NCBI RefSeq assembly: GCF_050908235.1
Contig: NZ_CP194340.1
Reading direction: 5' to 3' (one strand)
Origin: Pseudoramibacter alactolyticus
GTDB lineage: Bacteria; Bacillota; Clostridia; Eubacteriales; Eubacteriaceae
DNA: 64,000 bases
The notes beneath the pieces are model-generated. The model made no database searches, had not been told where the DNA came from, and saw only the letters and a program-made list of their open reading frames with translations. The position numbers were made by a program, and so were the translations under genes. Numbering within the stretch: the first letter of the stretch is position 1; each line of letters opens with the position of its first letter. This document shows positions 31,924 through 39,568 of this stretch, piece after piece.

Positions 31924-33492
31924 ATGCGGTCACAAATGCGAACAGAAGAAAGAAGCAATGTCAAAAATCGCATCGGCTGGTTTCTGATGGTCGTCCTGCT
32001 GACCTCAATCCAGATCGGCTGGCTGGTCTATCTGTTCAGCAACCTCACCGCTTATTCCACGCGCATTTCCCTGATCACCCGCATCGTCGCCATGGTTGTC
32101 TGCCTGTGCATCTTCGGGGAACATCGCAACGCTGCCATCAAAATGCCCTGGATCATGCTGATTCTCGTGCTGCCGGTATTCGGCCTGACGATGTACGCCC
32201 TGGCCGGCCGGGTGAACGTGACCCGGCGCATGCGCCTGCGTCACGAGGCGATCAATCAACAACTCAACCCAATGCTGGCCCAGGATGCCGCCGTTGCCGA
32301 CCGTCTCCGAAAGGAAGACCGCGCCCTTGCCAATATCAGCCATTACATCCGTCACTATGGCCCTCATCCAGTGTATGACAACACGGACGTCGTTTTCTAC
32401 AGCGACGCAGCCGAAGCGCTGGCCGCCCAGAAGGAGGCCCTGCGCCATGCGAAGGATTTTATCTTCATGGAATATTACGCCATTGAGGACGACCAGGCCT
32501 TTGCGGAGATCCACGCGATTTTAAAGGCCAAGGCTGCCGAGGGGGTCGAGGTTCGCCTGTTCTACGACGATTTTGGCAGCATCAGCTTCATCAACCGCGA
32601 CTTTATCAAGCGCATGGAGGCTGACGGCATCCAGTGCCGGGACTTCAACCCGGTGCAACCCTTCCTTAACGTGTTCATGAACAACCGGGATCACCGCAAA
32701 TTCACGGTGATCGACGGCCGCGTGGCTTTCACCGGCGGCTACAACCTCGCCAACGAATACTTCAATATCACCCACCCCTTCGGCCACTGGAAGGATACCG
32801 GCCTGCGGCTGACGGGCACCGCGGTGCGCAGCTTCACCATTTTCTTTTTTGAAATGTGGAACGCCATCCGCGATACGGATTTAAAACGCGACACCGATTA
32901 CGCCCGCTATCTGCCGGGCCTGGGCTATACCGCCGTCGAGAGCGGCTATGTCCAGCCCTATGCCGACAGTCCCCTGGACGACGAACGGGTGGGCGAGGAC
33001 GTTTATCTGAACCTCATCAAAAACGCCAAACACTATTTTTATATCACGACCCCTTACCTGATCATCACTGATGAGATGGTGCGCGAGCTGGGGCTGGCCG
33101 CCAAACGCGGCGTGGACGTGCGCATCATCACGCCCGGCATCCCGGACAAAAAGGTCGTCTTCCAGATGACGCGCTCATACTACGCGACGCTGGTGCGCTA
33201 CGGCGTGCGCATTTTTGAATACACGCCGGGATTCATCCACGCCAAGCAATGCGTCTGCGACGGCGAGGCCGCCACTGTCGGCACCATCAACCTCGATTAC
33301 CGCAGCCTCTATCTTCATTTTGAGTGCGGGGTGCTGCTGATGAAGGTCGCCGCCATCGTCGATATCAAAAGAGATTTTGATCGGCTCTTCCCCGTCTGCG
33401 AAGAGGTCAGCGCCAAATATCAGGAAACCCATCTTTCCCTGATCCGCCAGCTCTTCCAGGCGGTGCTGCGGCTCTTCGCACCGCTGGTTTAG
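31924..33492 (+). CDS. cls: Cardiolipin synthase (phospholipase D family)
   Basis: Joins two phosphatidylglycerols into cardiolipin at the membrane. 522 aa: two N-terminal membrane helices (about 18-40 and 45-85), then two PLD domains with HxKx4D motifs, HRKFTVIDG and HAKQCVCDG, the second followed by GTINLDYRS. AAAGGAGGG precedes the ATG. It is next to, but convergent with, plsY, so two phospholipid genes share a terminator. Confidence 0.95.
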   Translation: MRSQMRTEERSNVKNRIGWFLMVVLLTSIQIGWLVYLFSNLTAYSTRISLITRIVAMVVCLCIFGEHRNAAIKMPWIMLILVLPVFGLTMYALAGRVNVTRRMRLRHEAINQQLNPMLAQDAAVADRLRKEDRALANISHYIRHYGPHPVYDNTDVVFYSDAAEALAAQKEALRHAKDFIFMEYYAIEDDQAFAEIHAILKAKAAEGVEVRLFYDDFGSISFINRDFIKRMEADGIQCRDFNPVQPFLNVFMNNRDHRKFTVIDGRVAFTGGYNLANEYFNITHPFGHWKDTGLRLTGTAVRSFTIFFFEMWNAIRDTDLKRDTDYARYLPGLGYTAVESGYVQPYADSPLDDERVGEDVYLNLIKNAKHYFYITTPYLIITDEMVRELGLAAKRGVDVRIITPGIPDKKVVFQMTRSYYATLVRYGVRIFEYTPGFIHAKQCVCDGEAATVGTINLDYRSLYLHFECGVLLMKVAAIVDIKRDFDRLFPVCEEVSAKYQETHLSLIRQLFQAVLRLFAPLV

Positions 33493-33501
33493 CCGTTCAC
33501 T

Positions 33502-33533
33502 AAAAAAGCCGGAGCGTTTGCTCCGGCTTTTTT
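33502..33533. terminator. Bidirectional terminator between cls and plsY
   Basis: AAAAAGCCGGAGC, GTTT loop, GCTCCGGCTTTTTT. Confidence 0.92.
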
Positions 33534-33541
33534 GATGTTTT

Positions 33542-34168
33542 TTACGACGGCGGCTTTCGCCGCCGCCATACCGCCCGAAGTTTCGCCGCCACATCAATCG
33601 GCGCTTCCTCGCCGCGGCGCATCCGCCGAAACCCGCCGACGTTCTTCGCAAGCATCAACAGCGTGAAAGCCACCGCAATCCCGCCGATCGCTGTCCCGCC
33701 AAAGCAAAACGCCGGCGCGCTGAAGGCCGCCGGAAGCATCACCGCCCCGACACACAGATAGTGGCTGATGATCACGGCCAACGCCGCGAGCCCCAGGGCC
33801 AGAAACCCCCAGCAGGGCCGCATGAGCACCGCCGCCGCCCCGGTGACCGCCACGCCTTTGCCGCCGCGAAAGCGATGCCAAAAGGGAAAATCGTGGCCGA
33901 GCACCGTGCCCAAACCGACCCACGCCGTCGCCGTGAGACCGCCGCCCGGGAAAATCATCGCCGCCGTCAGTCTGGCCGCCACCACCTTGGCCAGATCCCC
34001 GGCGAGGGTCGCGAGCCCCGGCCCCGGCCCCCAAAGGGCCATCACGTTGGCCATACCCGGATTCCCGGAGCCCGCTTCGAAGATCGACACGCCCCGGCGC
34101 CGCGCGACCCATGCCGCTGTGAGCCAACACCCCCAGCCGTAGCCAATCATCAAACAGATCCCGCGCAT
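33542..34168 (-). CDS. plsY: Glycerol-3-phosphate acyltransferase PlsY
   Basis: Integral membrane enzyme that acylates glycerol-3-phosphate from acyl-phosphate. 208 aa with five to six membrane helices. Family motifs: SGNPGMANVMALWGP, LAGDLAKVVAARL, and LGHDFPFWHRFRGGKGVAVT. The first motif has GMANV where GATNV is usual. GGGAGG precedes the ATG at 34168. The last ~30 residues are basic and cytoplasmic. It is divergent from the AI-2E family permease. Confidence 0.9.
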   Translation of the reverse strand: MRGICLMIGYGWGCWLTAAWVARRRGVSIFEAGSGNPGMANVMALWGPGPGLATLAGDLAKVVAARLTAAMIFPGGGLTATAWVGLGTVLGHDFPFWHRFRGGKGVAVTGAAAVLMRPCWGFLALGLAALAVIISHYLCVGAVMLPAAFSAPAFCFGGTAIGGIAVAFTLLMLAKNVGGFRRMRRGEEAPIDVAAKLRAVWRRRKPPS

Positions 34169-34260
34169 GATCTCGCCTCCCTTCGCTTCACAGGATTTTT
34201 ATTATTATAACATTCGCCGCAGGATGGCGCGAACCGAAACGCCCGCCGCGGATAATTTAC

Positions 34261-34289
34261 TTGACACTTTTTCAGACGACCGATACACT
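34261..34289 (+). promoter_or_regulatory. Promoter of the AI-2E family permease gene
   Basis: TTGACA (34261-34266), 17 bases, TACACT (34284-34289). Confidence 0.7.
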
Positions 34290-34325
34290 GAAGCCATCCC
34301 ACTAAAACCACGCCAGGAGGTGCTC

Positions 34326-35699
34326 ATGAAACTCAGACCGAATAAAAACCAACTCACCTGGGGGCTCACGGCCTTCCTTGTCTTTCTCGCGGCCTTCGTC
34401 GCCTATTATCTCATTTTCCACGCCGGACAATTCACCGGCAGCCTGCAGAAGATCGGCCGCACCATGATGCCTATCACCTTCGGCGTCATCATCGCCTTCA
34501 TCATGACGCCGGTGCTCAACTTCGTCGAGGGACGATGGCTGGTGCCCCTGTTCGAAAGACGCGGCCGCGATGTCGCCGGCCCCGGCTTCACCAAGGACCG
34601 GCGCCGCATGCGCAGCCTCTCGGTGCTTATCACCATGTGCTTCCTGCTGCTCTGCCTTTACGCGCTGACGATGATCGTGGTGCCCCAGCTTTTGGCCAGC
34701 CTCAACCAATTCTTCACCCAGGTTCCGGCCTACGTCGACAACGTCAACACCTGGATTTCCCGGCTGCCGGGGAACCAGCCAATGCTTCGAAAATGGCTCA
34801 ACGCCGCCTGGAATACCTCGTCCGCCCAGCTGACCAAGCTTATCAAAACCAGAGTTCTACCCAATATGGGCACCATCCTCCAAACGCTGACCACCCAGCT
34901 GGTCGGTGCGGTCCGCGTCTTCTTTAACTTAATCGTCGGACTCATCGTGGCCATTTATCTGCTGGCCTCCAAGGAGACCTTCTGCGCCCAGGGCAAAAAA
35001 ATCGCCTATGCACTGTTTCGCCCCAATACCGCCAACGAAGTGGTCGGTGCTTTTCGCTTTATCAACGCGACTTTCAACGGATTTATCAGCGGCAAGATCA
35101 TCGACTCGGCCATCATCGGCGTGCTCTGCTTCCTCGGCGACTCCATCATCGGCACGCCCTATCCGGTGCTCGTCTCGGTGATCGTCGGCGTCACCAATAT
35201 CATCCCCTTCTTCGGCCCCTATATCGGCGCCATCATCGGCGGGGTTCTCATTCTGCTGATTCAGCCGCTTCAGGCCCTGTATTTTGTGATCTTTGTGATC
35301 ATCCTCCAGCAATTCGACGGCAATGTTCTCGGGCCGAAGATCCTCGGCGACTCCACCGGACTCTCGAGCTTCTGGGTGATCTTCGCCATCATGATCTTCG
35401 GCGGCCTCTTCGGCGTGCTGGGCTGGGTGATCGGCGTGCCGCTGTTCGCCGTGATTTATGCCTTCGCCCGCCGCGTCATCAACCACTTCCTAAAAAAGCG
35501 CCGCCTCCCCACCGATACGGCCGACTATTACGACGCGGCCTATCTCGAAGGCGGCGAGCTCAAAAGCCGGCGGGATCCGGCCAATACGCGCTTCCGCGCG
35601 CAGCCGGGCAACACCCGCTGGCGTCGTCTTTTCAGGCGCAGACCGGCCGCCCCGGACAACGATAAAAACGATGCTAAGGATGAAACGCCCGAAAAATAA
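34326..35699 (+). CDS. AI-2E family (PerM-type) membrane permease
   Basis: 457 aa, about eight membrane helices. The C-terminal half shows family landmarks: NATFNGFISGKIIDSAIIG, VLVSVIVGVTNIIPFFGPYIG and the QQFDGNVLGPKILGDSTGLS signature. Family members have been linked to autoinducer-2 export or Na+/H+ antiport; the substrate here is unknown. The cytoplasmic C-terminus is Arg/Asp-rich and probably disordered. ATG at 34326 (MKLRPNKNQL) follows AGGAGG; a longer frame from 34167 overlaps plsY and has no ribosome site. Confidence 0.9.
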   Translation: MKLRPNKNQLTWGLTAFLVFLAAFVAYYLIFHAGQFTGSLQKIGRTMMPITFGVIIAFIMTPVLNFVEGRWLVPLFERRGRDVAGPGFTKDRRRMRSLSVLITMCFLLLCLYALTMIVVPQLLASLNQFFTQVPAYVDNVNTWISRLPGNQPMLRKWLNAAWNTSSAQLTKLIKTRVLPNMGTILQTLTTQLVGAVRVFFNLIVGLIVAIYLLASKETFCAQGKKIAYALFRPNTANEVVGAFRFINATFNGFISGKIIDSAIIGVLCFLGDSIIGTPYPVLVSVIVGVTNIIPFFGPYIGAIIGGVLILLIQPLQALYFVIFVIILQQFDGNVLGPKILGDSTGLSSFWVIFAIMIFGGLFGVLGWVIGVPLFAVIYAFARRVINHFLKKRRLPTDTADYYDAAYLEGGELKSRRDPANTRFRAQPGNTRWRRLFRRRPAAPDNDKNDAKDETPEK

Positions 35700-35705
35700 C
35701 CATCG

Positions 35706-35737
35706 AAAAAGACCGCTGCCACAGCGGTCTTTTTTTA
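35706..35737. terminator. Bidirectional terminator between the permease and larE
   Basis: AAAAAGACCGCTG, CCA loop, CAGCGGTCTTTTTTT. Confidence 0.92.
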
Positions 35738-35748
35738 GTAAGCGCAAT

Positions 35749-36573
35749 TTATTGATCCGCACCAAGCGTCTCGTTCATGCTGCCGGTGCGATAACCCGTC
35801 AGGTCCACCGTCACATAGCGAAATCCCAGGGCCTTAAAGGCGGCGTCAACGGCTTCCCGATGCGCGAAAAGCGTCGCCGCCTCGCCGGCCGGCAGTTCGA
35901 TGCGGGCAATATAATCCCGGCTGCCGTGAATGCGCACCCGCATCTGGCGATAGCCCAAATCGATAAGCAGCTGCTCCGCCTTGTCGACCATCGCGAGCTT
36001 TTCCTCGGTGATCTTCTCCCCGTAAGCAAAGCGGGATGCCAAACACGCATAGGAAGGCTTATCCCAGGTAGGCAGGCCCAGCTCCCTGGAAATCGCGCGG
36101 ATATCGTCCTTCGTGAGCCCAGCCTCCCGCAGGGGGCTGACGACAGCAAGCTCCGCCACCGCCTGCATTCCTGGACGATAGTCGCCCAAATCGTCGAGGT
36201 TTGAGCCCTCAGCCACCGCCGCAAAGCCGTTCGCCGCCGCAATTTTTAAAATCTCCGAAAAATTGTTTTTCTTGCACCAATAGCAGCGGTCCGGCGGATT
36301 ATCCGCAAAGCCTTCGAGGCCCAAGGCATCCACCCCGCACACGATCTGCCGGATCTGCTCCGTCTTGCAGAAATCCGCCGCCTCCTCCATCTCCCTTGGG
36401 GGCACGATGTCGGCCTGCACCGTCACGCCGATGGCTTTGTCGCCCAGCACATCGTGGGCTGCCTTTAACAACAGGGTTGAATCCACACCGCCGGAAAAGG
36501 CCACCGCCACCGATCCCAGCGATCGGATATTCGCTTTGAGCGCCGCGTATTTCTGCGCTAACCTTGCGTTCAT
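35749..36573 (-). CDS. larE: LarE, ATP-dependent sacrificial sulfur transferase
   Basis: Builds the dithio form of the nickel-pincer nucleotide cofactor by adenylating the substrate and donating its own cysteine sulfur. 274 aa. PP-loop AFSGGVDSTLLL near the N-terminus; NPPDRCYWCKKNN; and the sacrificial Cys in KPSYACLASRFAYG. The start at 36573 follows AAGGAAG. Its partners larC and larB lie at 62.4-64.0 kb, so the cofactor genes are split. No LarA lactate racemase is in the window. Confidence 0.93.
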   Translation of the reverse strand: MNARLAQKYAALKANIRSLGSVAVAFSGGVDSTLLLKAAHDVLGDKAIGVTVQADIVPPREMEEAADFCKTEQIRQIVCGVDALGLEGFADNPPDRCYWCKKNNFSEILKIAAANGFAAVAEGSNLDDLGDYRPGMQAVAELAVVSPLREAGLTKDDIRAISRELGLPTWDKPSYACLASRFAYGEKITEEKLAMVDKAEQLLIDLGYRQMRVRIHGSRDYIARIELPAGEAATLFAHREAVDAAFKALGFRYVTVDLTGYRTGSMNETLGADQ

Positions 36574-36754
36574 TTTCTTCCTTCTTTCATGCTTTTGATG
36601 CGTCATCCGCTTTTTTAATAGGTTGATCATTATAACACAGCCCGAGCCCGGTGCAAAGCCGCGCGCCTTTTTGCTTTTGCCCTGCCGCCGTTATCCGCTA
36701 CAATATCAAAGAAAAGTTTTTGATGTATTTTAACCGTTCCCGAAAGGATTTTCC

Positions 36755-37202
36755 ATGACCATTTTCCCGGAAATTTTTGAAAACACCCGTTCCCTCGCAC
36801 CGCCTGCACCCTTTTTGGACGACGGCGCGCCGGTGGATCGCCTCTTCTGGTTTGGGCAGCTGCCCTCAACCAACGGTTTCCTCAAGCGGCACGCATTGCG
36901 CCTGCCCCACGGCACCATCGCCGTCGCCGATGCCCAAAGCGCCGGCCGAGGCCGGCGGGGGCGGGATTTTTTCTCCCCGCCGAACAGCGGCCTTCATCTT
37001 TCGATGCTCTACCGCCCGGCCAAGCGCTCCGCGCTTTCGTCCTTCGTCACGATGGGAGCCTGCGTCGCTGCAGCCGGGCCGGAGCTTTCAGGCCGAGGGC
37101 ACGGTCCGCGGATTTAACGACCTCGGCCATTTGCTTCTGACCGATGCCGCCGGCCGAGAGCAAACCATCGCATCTGGAGAAATTTCACTGATATTGGCAT
37201 AA
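36755..37202 (+). pseudogene. birA: Biotin-protein ligase (birA) with internal deletion and frameshift
   Basis: The first ~105 codons read as the catalytic N-terminus of a biotin ligase: WFGQLPSTNGFLKRHAL and the nucleotide motif SAGRGRRGRDFFSPPNSG, up to FVTMGACVAAA. At about 37075-37090 the sequence jumps, in another frame, to the C-terminal domain, FQAEGTVRGFNDLGHLLL and GREQTIASGEISLI. The middle, which should hold the KWPND motif and catalytic Lys (over 100 residues), is gone. The ATG at 36755 keeps its AAGGA site. As it stands this cannot biotinylate; a second ligase elsewhere is needed if the cell uses biotin. Confidence 0.88.
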
Positions 37203-37244
37203 AATTGTCATCGCGACGCGGCCCGCCGCGTTTGTGTTAAAATA

Positions 37245-37283
37245 AAACCGTCGGGCGATCCCTGCCCGACGGCTTTATTTTGA
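37245..37283 (+). terminator. Terminator-like hairpin after the birA relic
   Basis: CCGTCGGGC (37249-37257), 7-base loop, GCCCGACGG (37265-37273), then a T-rich stretch. Confidence 0.65.
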
Positions 37284-37319
37284 TTTGATTCATCCAAGGT
37301 TTCACACAAAGGAGATTTT

Positions 37320-38486
37320 ATGGCCACTGAACCCGAAAAGAACACCGCTGCCCCGGCTGAAAACGCAGCGCCGCACAAGACTGGCCGCCACATCCCGCGC
37401 CGCCGCATGATGCAGATCATCGACCGCATGGCGGCAACCGGCCGGTCCACCACCGCCGCGATGGAAACCGGCCTGCCCCTGCCCAGCTGGGACGACATCC
37501 TGCTGCTCGGCGCTCAACTCGGCGCCTTTCCGCTGCCGCCGTCCGCCGCTGTCAGCACCACCACCATCATCGGCGGGAAGGCCCGCAAGCCCCTGACGCT
37601 GATGCATCCCTTCTTCGTCTCTCATCTCTCGTCACAGGTACTGCCCGCCGAGCTTAAAACGGCAATGGCGGCCGGTGCTGCCGCCGCCGATACGGCTGTC
37701 GGCAGCGGCGACGGTCCGGTGAGCAGCGACGTGCAAAACGCCGCCGGACAGCTCATCTACGAAGTCACGCCGGACAGTGATGTATCTGACACCTTCCTGC
37801 AAAGCTGCGGCGCCGTCGAAATTAAAATCGGCCAGGCCACCAAGCCAGGCACAGCGGTCTTCCCCGGGCTTAACGACCGGGGCGACGTGAAAAAATTGAT
37901 TTCTTCGCTGCGGGACCGCGCCGACGGGCGCCCGATCGGCATTAAAATCGCGGCCGGCAACATCGAAAAAGATGTTTTTGTCTGTCTCTTTGCCGAACCG
38001 GATTTTATCACCATCGACGGCCGCGGCGGCTCTGACGGCATGAGCCCCCTACTCGCCCGGGAAGCCTTTGGCGTCCCGACAATTTACGCCATCGGCCGGG
38101 CCGTCAAGCGGCTTAAGAACTACCGTAACGAAAACGTCGCGCTGATCGTCACCGGCGGTCTGCGCACTTCAGCGGATATCGTCAAGGCGCTGGCCATGGG
38201 CGCCGATGCCGTGGCCCTGGGCTCTGCCCCGCTGATCGCCGCCGCACCGGATTATTACCGTTTTCTCCAAGGGCAGAATACCCCGGCCTGCGGCCATGCT
38301 CCGAAGAAAGCCGTTATCCCGGCCGATGCCGCCGCAAGACTCACCCGTTTCCTGCGCCTCACCGGCGACGAGATTGCCGCGTTCTGCCGCATGATGGGAC
38401 ACGCCGACATTCGAGCGCTGAGCACCGCTGATCTGGCGACGGTCAGCCGGGACATTTCAGACTATACCGAGATTCCCCATGCCTAA
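37320..38486 (+). CDS. FMN-binding glutamate-synthase-like protein (stand-alone synthase domain)
   Basis: 388 aa. The C-terminal 200 residues match the FMN/TIM-barrel core of glutamate synthase: KIAAGNIEKDVFVCLF, the strong DFITIDGRGGSDGMSP, RAVKRLKNY, LIVTGGLRTSADIVKALAMGADAVALG. The amidotransferase domain is absent, and the protein is shorter than most family members (about 450-500). The cysteines expected for the [3Fe-4S] cluster are not in a recognisable pattern. It may act on another amino acid or thiol; function open. AAAGGAG precedes the ATG. It sits right at the GC-skew switch. Confidence 0.75.
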   Translation: MATEPEKNTAAPAENAAPHKTGRHIPRRRMMQIIDRMAATGRSTTAAMETGLPLPSWDDILLLGAQLGAFPLPPSAAVSTTTIIGGKARKPLTLMHPFFVSHLSSQVLPAELKTAMAAGAAAADTAVGSGDGPVSSDVQNAAGQLIYEVTPDSDVSDTFLQSCGAVEIKIGQATKPGTAVFPGLNDRGDVKKLISSLRDRADGRPIGIKIAAGNIEKDVFVCLFAEPDFITIDGRGGSDGMSPLLAREAFGVPTIYAIGRAVKRLKNYRNENVALIVTGGLRTSADIVKALAMGADAVALGSAPLIAAAPDYYRFLQGQNTPACGHAPKKAVIPADAAARLTRFLRLTGDEIAAFCRMMGHADIRALSTADLATVSRDISDYTEIPHA

Positions 38487-38504
38487 GCCAAAACGATACA
38501 CGCC

Positions 38505-38537
38505 AAAAAAGACGCTTGCTGATGCAAGCGTCTTTTT
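38505..38537. terminator. Bidirectional terminator
   Basis: AAAAAAGACGCTTGC, TGAT loop, GCAAGCGTCTTTTT, between two convergent genes. It coincides with the GC-skew switch. Confidence 0.9.
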
Positions 38538-38580
38538 CGTTATTTTTGAACGCAAAGCACGGCGACGATGCGCCGGCCGA

Positions 38581-39420
38581 TTAGCGGCGGGCATCGAGCA
38601 TCCGGATGAGCTCGGGGATCGTGGTTTCGAAATCGACACCATACCACGGGTTGGCCGGATTGGCGACGGTCACGGCGATGGTTCTGGCTGTGTAGTCCGC
38701 GGCGATTTGCATGGCGGTTTGCCAATCGATGCCGTTCATCATGGCGCCGACGCAGGTGCTGGAGAAGAGATCGCCGGTGCCGTGATAAGTCGCGTCGATC
38801 CGGTCGTTCTGATAGGTATAGAATGTGCCGGAAACGGTGTCGATCCCCATGACGCCGGTTTTTCCCGGCGAGAGGGAGACGCCGGTGAGCACGGCAGTCT
38901 TCGGGCCGAGCGCGCCCAGCTTTTCGAGCAGATTTTTAATGTAAGCTTCGTCGGTGGTTTCGCGGTAGTCGGTGCCCGTCATGAAGCAGGCCTCGGTGAT
39001 ATTGGGCACGATAAAGTCGGCGTGGCGGCAGAGCTCGGCATTGCGTGCGGCATAAGCCTCGTCAAAGGCCGGATAAAGTTTGCCGTTGTCGGCCATCACC
39101 GGATCGATGAAGCGCAGGGTGTCGCTGTCCGCAAAGTCGTCGAAGAGTTTCTCGACGATTTCGATTTGCTCAAAGGAGCCCAGGTAACCGGTGTAGACCG
39201 CGTCGAAGCCAATACCCTCAGCGCGCCAATGCTCGGTGATGGGCACGATCTGATCGGTCAGATCCTTGACGGTGAAATTTTTGAACATCGTGTGGGTGGA
39301 GAGCACCGCCGTCGGGATGACGGCCGTCTCGACGCCCATGGCGGAGATCACCGGCAGAGCGACGGTGAGGGAGCACTTGCCGAAGCAGGAAATGTCTTGG
39401 ATGGTTAAAACGCGTTTCAA
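38581..39420 (-). CDS. pdxK: Pyridoxal/pyridoxamine kinase
   Basis: Ribokinase-fold kinase that phosphorylates B6 vitamers to make PLP. 279 aa: IQDISCFGKCSLTVALPVISAMG at the N-terminus (the DxSxxGxxG pattern), FIDPVMADNGKLY, FIVPNITEACFMTG, and the catalytic-loop DATYHGTGDLFSS in place of the usual GTGD. It appears to start at TTG (39420), which has GAGG at seven bases; the next ATG is well inside the fold. It is divergent from a PdxR-type regulator, which supports the B6 assignment. Confidence 0.9.
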   Translation of the reverse strand: MKRVLTIQDISCFGKCSLTVALPVISAMGVETAVIPTAVLSTHTMFKNFTVKDLTDQIVPITEHWRAEGIGFDAVYTGYLGSFEQIEIVEKLFDDFADSDTLRFIDPVMADNGKLYPAFDEAYAARNAELCRHADFIVPNITEACFMTGTDYRETTDEAYIKNLLEKLGALGPKTAVLTGVSLSPGKTGVMGIDTVSGTFYTYQNDRIDATYHGTGDLFSSTCVGAMMNGIDWQTAMQIAADYTARTIAVTVANPANPWYGVDFETTIPELIRMLDARR

Positions 39421-39508
39421 AATGGTACCTCTTCTGAAATTTTTTAAAGTCTTTGATCCGTCGATGCTCGGTTTGCATTTGACGGACCTTTTTTATTATA
39501 ATGGCTAT

Positions 39509-39552
39509 TGACCATCTTCAAAGTGCCAATTTAAAATAATTTATGATGGTCA
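39509..39552. promoter_or_regulatory. Inverted repeat in the pdxK-pdxR intergenic region
   Basis: TGACCATC (39509-39516) and GATGGTCA (39545-39552) are perfect 8-base arms; within and beside them CCAAT and ATTGG form a second pair. TATAAT at about 39494-39501 lies between the genes and reads in both directions. This is a candidate MocR/PdxR operator. Confidence 0.5.
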
Positions 39553-39568
39553 GATTGGAAGTGCACCG

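Noticed and set aside
38440..38620. Possibility that the skew switch is the replication terminus (dif)
   Set aside because: The sense is C-rich to G-rich along the + strand, opposite to a terminus, and no dif-like sequence is seen.
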